Source: Basidiobolus meristosporus CBS 931.73 (lineage: Eukaryota; Basidiobolomycota; Basidiobolomycetes; Basidiobolales; Basidiobolaceae). From it: DNA of 52,298 nucleotides. Of the stretch, positions 1 to 10,878 are shown one piece after another. A model generated the notes under the pieces. It was not told the origin of the DNA. It saw only the letters and a list, made by a program, of their open reading frames with translations, and did no database searches. Every line of letters begins with the position of its first letter. Within the stretch, counting starts at the first letter, position 1. The DNA is taken from contig MCFE01000620.1 of the NCBI GenBank assembly GCA_002104905.1, forward strand, positions 1 through 52,298, given 5' to 3'. The translations under genes and the position numbers were made by a program.

Positions 1-470
1 ATTTCCCTAAACCTCATACAGCAGAAATAGGTATGCTCCCTGATAGTCTTGCTCAGCATTGGTCATAAGTTAAATTGGAAAAATCAATATCAGTTGCTAG
101 GATCTGACTTGGATGTATATTGGTCAATGCTAGGTCATAGCCAAGACATGTATGTGGCACAATGTTCCATTTGCCTCACTGACAAGCTAAACTGAAGATT
201 TAGTCTGTCACAATGCTAGTATCTGAATCAATGAGGGCCAGAGATTGTCACAACTCTCAGTCATGTCAAAGAGCATTGAGCAGCATATATCACATATGGA
301 ATCTTTCCAGAAGCACTTGGAGCACTCTTCTTGGAGTGCTCTTGTCAACATGCCCACACACTTCCAGAACACAGTAAGACAATATGCAAGCTTGATGCAG
401 CTCCATGAGTTTGGCAAGGAACATTTTCACCTCATTGATACTAAGTGAAAGTTGCACTTATGCATCTAAA
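1..470. other. unassigned sequence, no gene recognised
   Basis: No recognisable gene. The only open frame of note is 245-448 (+), 67 codons, with the opposite strand of 208-417 also open. The (+) peptide is His/Ser/Gln-rich and matches no family I know, and I see no second copy elsewhere in the window that would suggest constraint. It may be the edge of a mobile element that starts left of the window. Confidence 0.3.
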
Positions 471-536
471 GGGTGTTGGCAAGTACTTCCCACAATACAC
501 AGCCTAAGAAATCCTAAATGTATGAGGGCAAGGCCA
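471..536 (+). repeat. 66-bp direct repeat, copy 1 (left of copia A)
   Basis: Begins GGGTGTTGGCAAGTACTTC and ends GAGGGCAAGGCCA. It recurs at 5272-5337 with about four mismatches in 66 positions. The two copies bracket copia A, but this copy lies about 236 bp outside the 5' LTR, so it is not a target-site duplication. The TGTTGG start looks like the first bases of an LTR, so both may be left ends of the same unidentified repeat. Confidence 0.6.
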
Positions 537-772
537 GAGGGTTTTTAAATCCCTTGCAAATATACAACTCAAAGAGCCTATTTTTTCACTGGGATTACCA
601 TAGTTGTGGGTCAACAGCCAGTTTGGGCAGAATGTTGTGCAGACAATAAGATATGAAGCTCAGTGTGCATCCAAGCATCCTAAGATATCATGACCTGAAA
701 TGATGGAGACATATTTTCAGCAGCCATCAGTTACTCCGTAAAGCTTCCAAGGGTTCTCTCAGCTATGGAAAT
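537..772. other. non-coding spacer upstream of copia A
   Basis: AT-rich sequence between the 66-bp repeat and the 5' LTR of copia A. No coding frame or second copy seen in the window. It could be the remainder of a TGTTGG-starting LTR whose first bases are the 66-bp repeat. Confidence 0.25.
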
Positions 773-1082
773 TGTTGCAAATGCTTGCAATTACACCTAG
801 ACACTCACCTAGCATGGCAACATAGATGTCTACTTACAAATCTTAGAGAATCTTGACCAAATTCTTTGCTGGGATTTACTGGAAATATCATCACTAAATT
901 AACAAAAACCCAGAATATCAAATTTCTCATGGAGCCTTCTTAAGTGTACTATATGTGTTTGTTTTGCCAAGACCATGTCAAAGCATAAGTGCTACTGTAA
1001 CATTCAATAAAGCACCTTGCCAAAACCACCTAGTCTACTTGTTCTCCTAATCACTTTTATTACATCCAAGACTCTCACACCA
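773..1082 (+). repeat. 5' LTR of copia A
   Basis: Starts TGTTGCAAATGC and ends CTCTCACACCA. It aligns along its length with the other family LTRs: the CACCTA start region, 'AGAGAATCTTGACCAAATTC', 'TTCAATAAA' near the 3' end, then the CTAATCAC...CCAAGACTC tail. Strongly diverged. Confidence 0.75.
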
Positions 1083-1099
1083 GGTTATCAGCCCCAAGC
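1083..1099 (+). other. primer-binding site of copia A, half-tRNA type
   Basis: GGTTATCAGCCCCAAGC directly after the LTR end. The intact form in copia E is GGTTATGAGCCCCAAGC. Its complement contains GGGCTCATAACC, the anticodon stem-loop of initiator tRNA-Met, rather than the tRNA 3' end. Drosophila copia is known to prime from such an internal tRNA-iMet position. Confidence 0.65.
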
Positions 1100-1129
1100 T
1101 GACACTCTGGAATATCCACTACTGCCATT

Positions 1130-4100
1130 ACTGAAACTTTCACTTCTGCAGAAACATTGGATGGATCTAACCACTAAGTGTGAAGGATGAAGTTGAAGCT
1201 GCTGCTACAGGAAAGAGGCCTTTGGGATAATATTATCGGAGAAGAATGCCCTCCTGAGAGTACAGGGGAGGAAGCTGTAAAGTACCAGAAGAGAGAACAA
1301 AGTGCCTTTGGCTTCATTTGCCATAACATCCAAGACAAATTGCCAATTCAATACTCAAGTGCAAAAACAGCAAAGAAAGCCTGGAAGGCATTAAAGGACA
1401 CATACCAGTCATGTTTAGCTGCAAAGAAGATGCATCTAAGATGAGAATACTCTGCTACACAGATGCTGCCAGGAGATGAAATGAAAAATCAAATTAATAG
1501 AATTACCCTGCTGGGGGTCTTATATCAGCCCTAGAGCCCAAAACTAATGATTTCACCTTAAATTATGTATATCAAACACACCTGGATGAAGAGTTAAGAA
1601 AATCAAGCACCAATAAGAAGTAAGAGGAATCATTCTTTTAATAAGCAGCAATAATCAACAAAGGAGGTACTCAAGTTCCTTTAAAGGCTACAGCAACCTG
1701 TTCTGCAACTACAACAAAAGGAAAGAACACACTTCAGACCAATGCCTCAAAAAGTGTGATAATCAGAATAAAAAACCCTGTATATGAAACCACTGTAACT
1801 GCTAATGATAAACTACTTATATCTGCGCCAAGTATGCCCACAAACATGGATTCTCAGACATGGTATATCAACTCTGGAGCATCTCAATGCTTTAGACACC
1901 AATAAGAACTTTTTACCCATTGCCCAAAATTCCAATCTGGATGGTTTTCATGGGTGATAATAGAACACTTGATACAGTTAAAGAAGGAACAATGTTAGTA
2001 AGCTTTAGAAGCAGCAATGGAAGCCACAGACCTATCTTCAAAGTAATACTCACTAAGAACTTGAAATAACTAAGAACCTATGATCTGTAAGCATGACCTC
2101 AGCAAAAGGACTCAGTGTCAGTTTCAACAGTTCTGGATAAAGGATCATTAACCAAAATGGTGCTCATATTGCTTTAGGTATTAGAGATCAGAATCTATAC
2201 AATCTAACTTATATTCCATTATATCTGGAAGTCAACATAAGCAACTTGACTGAAAAAACACCAATTCTCTAGCATAGGAGATTTGGACACAGGAATACTG
2301 CTTATGAGAGCAAAACAATATAAGTCAGCTAGTTTACTGCAGAGATATTGCTCCCCCAGCAAATTTAGAGCAATGTGAGGCCTGCATTTATGGGAGACAG
2401 GCCAGATAGCTGTTTAAGAGCTCTGGGCTAATCAAAACTAAGAAAAATTCAGATTTAATCCATCTAGATCTGCACGGTCATATGCACAGTTTTCCTCAGG
2501 TGGAATGAAGTATTGAACACATATACTAACAATTATAACAAATACATGTAGGTCTACCTAATTCAGAGAGAGGAAAGTACCCTGTCTAGGTTCAGGAAGC
2601 CTTAAACCAATGAATGCTCAGGAAACTTATGAAAAAATTAAGAAATTACACTCTGACAATGTAGGAGAACTTACCTCAAGCCTCATCATCCAATTTGGCA
2701 AAACTCATGGGAAAAAGCAGGAGTCTACTGTAATATACTCCCCATAGTAAAATGGAATGGCAAAATGTGCTAACAGATCAATAACTGATGCAGCAATATC
2801 TATGATCCATAATCAGAAATTATCCTATGCTTTCTGGGTGGAATCAGTTGCCACAGCTGTATACCTTAAAAATACTTTGTAATTCTACTCCATTTGAGGC
2901 ATGATATGCATACAGACCAAGTGCAGAATATCTAAGAGTATTTGGGTGTACAGTATATGCCAAGAAACTGCCCAGAAATCAGACAAAATTTGAGCCAAAA
3001 AGTGTAAAATGCCTACTTTTGGGCTACTGCAATGAGAGTAAAGCATAGAGACTTTGCAATACCAAAGCAAAGAAGCTCATCAAGTCCAGGGATGTGCGCT
3101 TTGATCAAAAGTCAAAATTTGCACAAAAGATAACATCAATGTTAACAAAAATCTGATCTCAAGTCCATTAATTGTCAGAATAGAATCACAACAAAGCAAT
3201 GGAGTTTTTTTCACTCCAGAGGACTCTACCACCATGGTTCAGCCTGAATCAGTGCCCAGGAATATCCAGGAAGTGATCAGTCCAGTATCAACTGCCCAGA
3301 GATCCAACCAGATAAGAAATAGCCCAAATCACTACATCAATGAGGGTACAAACTTAGCCTATGCCTATTCAGTCCATATTGATGAACCACAGACTGTAAA
3401 CAAGGCCCTATATGGCCCTCAGACAAAGTCTTGGAGATCTGTAATGACTGAGGAATATCATTCTCTGATGGATAATCAAGCTTGGAACCTAGTCAAATTA
3501 CCAATCAACCCAAAATTTATTGGATGCAGATGGGTCTTTGCAACAAGGTATAAGGCTAATGGTACAGTTGAAAGATACTAAGCAAGACTTGTGGCCAAAG
3601 GATACTCTAAAACAAAAGGACTTGACTATGCTGAGGCCCTTGCACTGGTAGCCAAGTTTAATTCCATCTGATTGATATTGGTTATTGCAGCCAAATAGAA
3701 GTTTTTTACTCTTCAATTGGATTTAAAAGCAGCATTTTTGAATGAAGAACTTGATGAGGACATGTATAGGGACCAGGCTGATGGGTGTGCCAACCAACAT
3801 AACTCCCATTTTGTCTGTAAGCTTAAAAAGTCTCTATATGATCTCAAGCAATCACCAAGAGCCTGGAATTGAAAGATAGATGCTTATTTAGAACTGTTGA
3901 GTTTCAGAAGGAGTAATGCTGACTAAAGTAAATACTCTAAGCCAGATAGAGCAAATCCAGTTCTATTAGCACTATATTTGGATGAACTTATTCTAGCTGT
4001 AAATAACTCAGCAACATTGGAAGATACTAAATCCAGCCTATCAAAGAATATCAAGATGTCTAGTCTAGGAGAACTCAGTTACTACTTGGGGATAAAGTTC

Positions 4101-4960
4101 TACATAGACAGAAGTACCAAGACTATCACCCTAAGCCAATCTAAGTATATTCAAGATATACTAAAGAAGTACCAAATAGAAGACTGTAAACCGGCAGCTA
4201 CCCCAATGGAGACAAACCTTAACTTGGTCAAAACTTAACCAAATCAAGAGAGCCCAATGCCATCTGAAAGCCCTGACTTTCCTTATCAATCTACAGTCAG
4301 CAGTCTGATGTGTACCATGCTTGGAACATGTCAAGATATCACTTATTCAGTGGGAGTTGTCAGCCAGCATAATCAGAACTATGGATCTGATCATATTGCA
4401 GCAGTTAAGCAGATTTTAGATACCTAAAAGGATCTGCTGATATCTGCTTAGATGCACTGATGGGGATTCAAAACAGGAGCTTGTGGGATACTCTGATGCT
4501 GATTGGGGGCAAAACTTGGAAGACAGAAGATCCACCACAGGATACATCTTTCTTTCCTGTAAAGCGCAATATCATGGAACTCAAGAAAGCAACCAACTGC
4601 AGCACTTTCTACCACAGAGGCAGAGTATATGGCAGCCTGTGAGGCTACAAAAGAAGCAATGTAGTTAAGAAAGCTTTTTACAGATTTAGGCCTATGTCAA
4701 AATATGCCTGTTATTTAATTTCAAGACAATCAAAGATGTATACACTAAGGTAGAAATCTAACCTTCCATGCCAGAACCAAGTACATAGATATTAGACATC
4801 ATTTCATACCTGAAGCTATAGAGAATAACTTAGTAACTCTAACTTACTGTCCTTCAGATGAACTGATTGCAGACATATTTACCAAACCATTGCCTAGAGA
4901 TAAGTTTGAATATCTTGGGTCAAAATTAGGACTAGTCAGTATCAACATTCAGCTGAGTGG
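1130..4960 (+). pseudogene. copia A gag-pol pseudogene
   Basis: The remnant of a single polyprotein in copia order. Gag is seen in 1187-1444 (ERGLWD, CPPES, AKTAKKAWKAL). A damaged CCHC and protease follow near 1690-1900. Integrase pieces lie at about 2280-2900. RT is seen in 3234-4238: a TEEYHSLMDNQAWNLV stretch, GCRWVF, LKQSPRAWN, and a catalytic box changed from YVDD to YLDE. RNase H-like sequence runs to 4960 (DADWGQNLEDRRSTTGY). Stops and frameshifts occur every few hundred bases, so no protein can be made. Copia E shows the undamaged arrangement. The family call is firm; exact gag start and end are estimated. Confidence 0.85.
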
Positions 4961-4963
4961 GAG

Positions 4964-5267
4964 TGTTGTAAAGCTTTGTAATTCCACCTAAATATTGACC
5001 TGACTTATTCACTTGGATCATTACCTTCAGATCCTAGAGAATACTGACCAAATTCCTTGTTAGGATTACTTAGAATATTTCACCAAAATATTAGGTACCC
5101 AGAACATAAAAATTGAGACCTTCCTTAATCTATTCTACATGTTTGTAATGTCAAGACCATGTAAAAGTATAAATACTACTTTTACATTCAATAAATCATT
5201 AACTGAAAATCACATAATCTACTTGTCCTCCCAAATCACTTCCAATATCTCCAAGACTCTTACAACA
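4964..5267 (+). repeat. 3' LTR of copia A
   Basis: TGTTGTAAAGC to CTCTTACAACA, preceded by the purine-rich GAGTGGGAG tract. It has an internal deletion relative to the roughly 349-bp LTR of copia E (the stretch around 'TGTCCAAACAGCCCC' is missing). The TATA-like 'AAGTATAAATACTAC' lies before 'TTCAATAAA'. Confidence 0.85.
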
Positions 5268-5271
5268 TATA

Positions 5272-5337
5272 GGGTGTTGGCAAGTACTTCACACAATACA
5301 TAGCCTAAGATATCCTAAATATATGAGGGCAAGGCCA
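5272..5337 (+). repeat. 66-bp direct repeat, copy 2 (right of copia A)
   Basis: Second copy of 471-536, lying five bases after the 3' LTR of copia A. It ends where sequence of the Tnp2-type transposon (5338 onward) begins, so this copy is cut by a breakpoint on its right side. Confidence 0.6.
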
Positions 5338-5685
5338 ATTTGCTCACTTTCTGATCCAAACACTCTATCACCTCCTACATTTGTGTGCATTGATTGGCTG
5401 TTGCCTGTTTTTCACACTCCCTACTTCCTGACTCAACTGTTTCTCTTACTTTTCATCCATACAAATTGATTTATTGCTATTGAAACTTCAGTTGTACCTC
5501 ATTTGCCAATTATATTGATCTATGCAAGTCCCTATACCTTACACTGAAATTAAGCCCTACCCCACCCTCAACAAGTAACTCCAAAGTTCAACATTCAACT
5601 AGTATTTTTGTTGTAGTGCTCTGTTTCCATGACTTGGGCAGGAACCCTACAGTTTTATGCCACTGTTCATTCACAGGTTCTGTTG
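5338..5685 (-). pseudogene. fragment T0: subterminal region and C-terminal end of ORF2
   Basis: Aligns with 8488-8830 of element T1 and with 37180-37530 of T3. It begins inside the element, without the CCCTA terminus, and runs through the non-coding subterminal zone into the last codons of ORF2. It stops abruptly at the LTR-like repeat starting near 5686. It is therefore a both-ends-truncated sixth copy of the ORF2 family. No function of ORF2 is known to me. Confidence 0.7.
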
Positions 5686-6141
5686 TGTTGTATCATGATT
5701 TGTTTTGGGCTTGCTATACAATGTAGAAGCTAATCAACAATATATGCCAACTTCTGGTATGCAAATACTGAAATAGTTTATTGTGAGTTTTATATACCAA
5801 TAAATGATATAACTTTCACTAATATCTTTAATCTTGATCCAAAATATAGTGTAGGCAGTGTTCCTCACTACTGCAGCAGTGTTCTAACCTTCTGTTGGCT
5901 ATTGAGCTTGTTTACTTTCAAAGTGACTATTCCTTATCTGGAAATCACTTTCCTTTCTGAGAAGATATTCTCTAATATGGAAATTGTGAACTCCCCTTTA
6001 ACCCAAAGGGAAATGGTGTGGAAGCCTCTAAAGGGGTGTCTTTTAAGTTTAGGGGCTTCTTGTGGTGGTCTTCAAAGTGGACTTTACACTAAAGGGGTGT
6101 CTTTAGAGTAAAGGGGTTTCTTAGAGGGGGCATTTCCAACA
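5686..6141 (-). repeat. LTR-like repeat with TGTTG...CAACA ends
   Basis: Sequence from TGTTGTATCATG to CATTTCCAACA has LTR-like inverted ends. It may be the 3' LTR of gypsy remnant H, which lies to its right on the minus strand. No clear polypurine tract or target duplication is visible. Near its right end the motif TAAAGGGGTGTCTTT occurs at about 6029 and 6090, with a variant at 6109, a triplicated block typical of LTR U3 promoter repeats. Alternatively it is a solo LTR of another family. Confidence 0.45.
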
Positions 6142-6790
6142 GAAAAGTGGTAGTTTTCTGACAGAACTTACATTGGATTCTTGTGAGCTTTGCACTCTCT
6201 TTAATGATGTAGTACCAATCAAAGTCAGAATACTCAACAGTGCAAGTGATGCAGGGGAAGCCTTTTAACCTTTGAACTTGTAATTGTATTGCAGAGATTG
6301 TGGAAAGAGAGGCTCCCATTAATTATCAGCTGGGGAAGTCATATACATAAAAATTCCAGAGGATCAAAGTTCTTGAGCAATTGGGCAAGCAATTCACGTG
6401 ATACAGAACTAAAATCTTGCATTGGTGCAGATTTCACTCAATTTGATTGACTGGTTCCAAAGTCACCCACAATTGAAGTCACTACAGTAGTCCTAGTAAC
6501 AGAAGCCTAGTGTATATGATTATTGGACTCTTTTGAGCATGACTCCTAAGTACTATTTCAAATGAGCTGTAACTTCAAACATGTGTTGTCAACAGAGTGT
6601 TCTGTTTGGCATAATATTCTTGGGTGGATTGCTTGCTAGGATCTTGAGCTTTTGTCCTTCAAAGTTGGAATTTCTTGATCATTCATTTGTGTGTTACAAT
6701 AGAAAAAGCAACATTAAGTAATGAGTGCAATATTGGCTTTGAGATATTGTAGTAATGGAATACTCTCCATAGCCACAAATCTCCCCTAAC
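6142..6790. other. non-coding tail of gypsy H, nothing recognised
   Basis: Between the LTR-like repeat and the end of recognisable integrase. The open frame 6089-6319 (-) does not look like a known domain. Probably degraded 3' sequence of gypsy H. Confidence 0.35.
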
Positions 6791-8289
6791 CTTGAGAAAC
6801 AATGCTCTCATTAATACTTCTGACATGGAACTTCTTAAGTCTGTTACCAGATTTTGCCAGTGCTAGTGGTGTACTGTCAAGTTCAGCTATTTATAAGATC
6901 CATTATTGTTTGCATGTTTGATCTTATAGGGACCTTGCCATTGCATATCCAGCTTGGATGCCTTGTTTCTTTGGCACTTGGTGCTGTGATGTAGTATCAA
7001 TTCACCAACATCTAGGGAAGTTTTTCTTGGGCATTTTGACCATCCAAGTACTCCTTGACCGCCGTTCTGGATTTCTTCAGGTTTTCTATTGCATTCTTTT
7101 GCAGGGTGGGAGCTTGTTGAATCTGTTGTATTCTTGCTAGCAATAGCTCTGATGTTGTCGTGATTGGCTTCCATGGGAGGGTAAATCAATTTTCAAAAGA
7201 TATGTCTATTGGCAAAACCACATTATGTCAATTTATTAAAAAAATGGAGTATACCCTGCACTTCTTTTGACAGTAACCCTATCTTCCAAATTGCTGCATG
7301 AAGCTTATTTGCTCATTTGTTGGGCTCTTCATTGCTAAGTTTTGCTAATATGTTTGCAAAAGCAGAATGTCCTTGTTCAACTGAAGAATTTTCTTGCAGG
7401 TGATATGGTGGTGTATGGATAAGCTTTGTTCCATGCTTCATTGCTGGTGCTTGTATTGCATAAGATCCACATTCTCTATTATCAGCAATAAGGGTACCAC
7501 CTGAGCCATGTCTGGGAAACACATTTTTAGGAAATCATGCTACTGCTTTTGCAGTGGCTTGTTTCAGCATTCTAGCCACTATTCTACCAGTATAGTTATC
7601 AAGACAGTCTACTACAGACTTATACCCTGCAGTAGCCCTTGGTAAATGTATAACATCTAATATGCAATTTGCCAAACATAAAATGTATATATACTGCAAA
7701 GTGGCTCATGTATCTTTTGACAGCCTATTTATTGACATGGAATACATGATTTCACATATTCTTTGTGTTGGTGTATGGCATTGGCCAAAAATACTGTAAG
7801 GAGATTTTTGCATATATTGATGTAATTACTTTATGACCTCCTGATTCAAATTCATGCAATTCTTGAATGATCTTCTCTTGATCATGCTTGTTATAAATAT
7901 ACTGTCAAGGAACTCCACATTTGCTTTTTCTGAAAAGTGTGCCATAGAGCAGTATAAGCTTCAAAACCTTCTTATCAAAATTTGTACATGGACTTGTGGG
8001 AATATTGGCAGGAGCTTTGAGTGATGTAAGAAATTCCCCAATATGCCAATAATTGCTTGGTATCATTTATCTGAGTGAGAATCCAAGACTTGTGTTTTCA
8101 AGAAACTCATCAATCTTATCAACATCAGTTGAGTATGGCAAATTTGGTTGCTTCCTAGCTAAAGCATCAGGCTCCTTGTGATTGGCTCCTGGTATGTGTT
8201 ACAGCGTAAAGTCAAATATCTAGATATATAATATCCACTGTGCTAGGATAGGATTAGACAAAAGCACTAACTTATTCAACATCCCTAAT
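6791..8289 (-). pseudogene. gypsy H pol remnant: RNase H end and integrase
   Basis: Minus-strand reading gives, from right to left: end of RT-RNase H with NPILAQW, then HIPGANHKEPDALARK (8289 to about 8130); the integrase core with DVIHLPRATAGYKSVVDCL (about 7650); IADNRE; THTPPYH-type text with the catalytic-glutamate region ENSSVEQGHSAF (7313-7522); and the integrase C-terminal beta-barrel with GPYKIKHANNNG and NRLKKFHVRS (6791-7190). This is a different gypsy lineage from gypsy1-3. It has no RT and is cut at 8289 by the terminus of element T1. Stops and frameshifts make it dead. Confidence 0.75.
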
Positions 8290-8333
8290 CCCTAGGAGAA
8301 ATTACTGTGATGATCCTGTCAAAAGGTCATCAC
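8290..8333 (+). repeat. terminal repeat of T1 (CCCTA...CATCAC)
   Basis: CCCTAGGAGAAATTACTGTG and onward to GGTCATCAC. It aligns position for position with the left end of T3 (36977-37020) and the reverse complement of the right end of T3 (42789-42832). The outermost CCCTA resembles the CACTA start that names the superfamily. Confidence 0.7.
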
Positions 8334-8740
8334 AAATCTAAAGTCCTGTGACTAAGAGGTACTGATCCAGTCAGGATACCAACCAGAGACTATCAACAAA
8401 TAATTGCACCCCAGATTTTGCAAAAAATTTGATCAAAATTTTTCATAACAACAATATAATAGCAGCTTTTGATTGGTCCCCTGTCAATTTGCTTGCTTTC
8501 TGATCCTGGACACTTAATCACCCCCTACACTTGTGTACATTGATTGGCTATTGCCTCTTTTTCACACTCCTTACTTCCTGACTTAACCATTTCTATTACT
8601 TTCTATGTGTACAAATTGATTTATTTCCATTGAAACTTCAGTTGTACCTCAATTGCCAATTGTACTGACCTATGCAGGTACCTATACCCCACACTAACAT
8701 GAAGCCCAACCCCACACTCAACAAGTAATTCCATCAAAAT

Positions 8741-10656
8741 TCACCACCCAATAAGTATATCTGCTGCAATGCTCTGTTTCCATGACTCTGGCAGGAACCC
8801 ATCAGCTTTATGCCACTGCTCATCCACTAGTTCCCACATGTGGTGGTCTTCCACTGGCACTGCAAGGTCTAGCACCTCATCTGCCAGTCTTTGCAATAAA
8901 ATTTTGCAATATTCAAGTGCGTTTTCTTGAGCACTGCTCTTGAAGATGTGATACAACCTCTTGGTGTGCCTGTTGAACTTCCAAAATTCCACCAAAGGCA
9001 TTGTGATAGTCTTTTGAGATCTTGTAATTATAGCTTTATCCATCAGTGCAATCTCCACTCTGTCAACAATGGAGGATGTGAAGGCTGTGGTAGACAAACT
9101 GCCTCTCTCTGCAAACTTATCTACCTTGCTGGAGTGTAGCTCAATTGCCTGTTCTTCCAACTTTTATGAATACAGCTGTTTCCTTGTTGGTAAATCTTCT
9201 TGGCTATGATGGAATTCAGTCTGTTCCAGGCTTATAGTGTTAATTGCCAAGAGCTGCAGTTTTTTTGGTATGCTTCCCTGTCCTAGGCTTGGGTAGACAT
9301 TTTCCCCTTTACCTTTTCCTTTATCACTGCCAGGCCTTCCACTGCTACTTTGTCCAAGTACTTCTTGTAATGAGCTACATTTTCTCCATGATAAATCCTG
9401 CTCTGATGCATCTGTTTTGGCCTGCTTGTCCCTTGCTGGCATTTTCCTGGCAACTTGACATTTCTTTACCACTAGTTTTGAGCTCTCAGCTGTATCTGTG
9501 ATGGGCTGCTGAGAAAACCACTGGTTTTTATTGCTGCCAGATCCTTCACTGCTACTTTGACAGAGTGCATCTTGAGTGGTACTACTCCATGTCTGCCTGC
9601 TTGTCCCACATTGGCACTCTTACAGCTACCTGATGTCCCTTTGACACTAGTTTGGAGCTTTTGGCCCTGCTTGTAACAGGCTCTTGTGGAAGCTGCTGGT
9701 TTTTAGCCATGGCACCCTTGTTCTTCTGTCTTTGATAGTTTCTGTTATTTGTAAGATACTTTCTTAGCATACCAGTGCTGGCCTAAATCTATTTGCCCGT
9801 TTGAATCCAGGATAATGCTCATGGAACAAGTCAAGCACATTCTGCTTAGCCTTGAGCTCCTGATGCTCCCTTGGTATGCAAGCCTTAAGGTGATGGTGTG
9901 CTAGACTTCTGATGACCTCTTGAATATTAGCCCAATCTTCTTTATTGCACTTAATGGCTTCACAGATCTTCAATGTCTTTTGATTTTTAGACTTTGATAC
10001 AAATACCACACTGTCTTGCTCTCATGCTGTGATAGGTTCTTCTGTGGGCTTTATCTTTGGGCACTGTTGTAGTACTTCAAAGACTGTACAGTGTTCCTCT
10101 GCTGTCACATCTGGATATGGCTCATTCTTTGCTGTGACACTGAGCTACTTGAGCTCCTTCTTTGCAGCAAGGATACTGCTTACTGTACCTGGAATATTGA
10201 TTGCTCTACACATAGTATTTGCTCATCCTATTTCTGGACTATTTCCTGATTTCTCTGGGCCATTGATTCAATCCAATTAGCCACTGCACCTAACTGCCTT
10301 ATTGATGCTTTTGTATAAGCTGACAACATACTTACTAATGTGGGTGGTAGTGATGCTATGACAGCCACTTGCTGGCCTTCAACTGAAGGCACTGTATATA
10401 CTATGCTCTGATCTGCCTGAGCATAATGATCAGCTTGCGGCTCCACAGAGGTTCACAGTTGCCTACTTAACTGAGAGCCTGAGGAGTCTGCATTATTCCA
10501 TTCAGTAGGCACACTATCAACATCACCTCTTTTGGATGTAGCCCTGCTTGTTGCACTGAATGTAAAAGCAAGGTGTTATCCAACCGCTTTTCTGATGCCA
10601 TTGGTGGTGGGATTTAGTTGTGAACCAGACAACTTGACTTTATTTTTTGGCGGCAT
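8741..10656 (-). pseudogene. ORF2 of T1: unknown transposon protein (TNPA-like accessory candidate)
   Basis: A long coding region now split by frameshifts into open pieces 10446-10228, 10009-9764, 9770-9582, 9472-9164 and 9160-8741. The start is chosen at the ATG at 10656 (MPPKNK), because T3 has an ATG in the same place and T2 the same sequence with a one-base deletion. The N-terminal part has LGAVANWIESMAQRNQEIV. The middle is basic and Ser/Gln/Lys-rich and contains two related blocks (SSKLVSKGHQVA...DKQAD and SSKLVVKKCQVAR...DKQAK), an internal duplication of about 50-60 residues. The C-terminal part is acidic/hydrophobic with HHMWELVDEQWHKADGF. No catalytic motif recognised. Linkage to tnp2 suggests a DNA-binding or regulatory partner; this is inference. 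Confidence 0.6.
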
Positions 10657-10878
10657 ATATATGGAAGTAAGTCAAACCAAAGGGGAAATAGTGTTTTGTA
10701 TATGTGTGTATGTGGTTCCACAAGTTTACCTATAATGCTTACTATAGGGGGTCATCATTGAATCTTACATTCATGTAGCTGCAATATCTCAAACACAAGA
10801 CTGTCTCATACTCACATGAGTATGAACCAAAAAGTGATACAATAGCATAATGTTGTTGAAGGTCAAACTGTTTGCCCC
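10657..10878. promoter_or_regulatory. shared divergent promoter between ORF2 and tnp2 in T1
   Basis: A 222-bp spacer separates the ORF2 start (-) from the tnp2 ATG (+). The spacer has exactly the same length in T2 (36250-36471) and is also found in T3 (39429 to about 39630). Conserved blocks include AAACCAAAGGGGAAAT beside ORF2, GGTCATCATTGAATC in the middle and a CAAAAAGTGATACA-like block near tnp2. A TATATAT tract adjoins the ORF2 start. Part of the spacer may be the 5' UTR or the true start of tnp2. Confidence 0.5.

Larger units (their letters stand above)
773..5267 (+). mobile_element. Ty1/copia LTR retrotransposon A, degraded, full length
   Basis: A complete but ancient copia element: 5' LTR 773-1082, primer-binding site 1083-1099, broken gag-pol, 3' LTR 4964-5267. 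It belongs to the same family as copia B, C, D and E, with the same order gag, CCHC, protease, GAG-pre-integrase, integrase, RT, RNase H. Flanking bases GAAAT (left) and TATAG (right) do not match, so the target duplication is lost or the ends are rearranged. Damage is heavier than in E. Confidence 0.85.

Noticed and set aside
5686-6141. Solo LTR with target duplication
   Set aside because: Left and right flanks do not match in any 4-6-bp window, so a solo-LTR call is not supported over a 3' LTR of gypsy H.
8282-8295. CCCTAATCCCTAG resembles the telomere repeat CCCTAA
   Set aside because: Only about two units, and the second is the terminus shared with T3 ends; it is the transposon end, not telomeric DNA.
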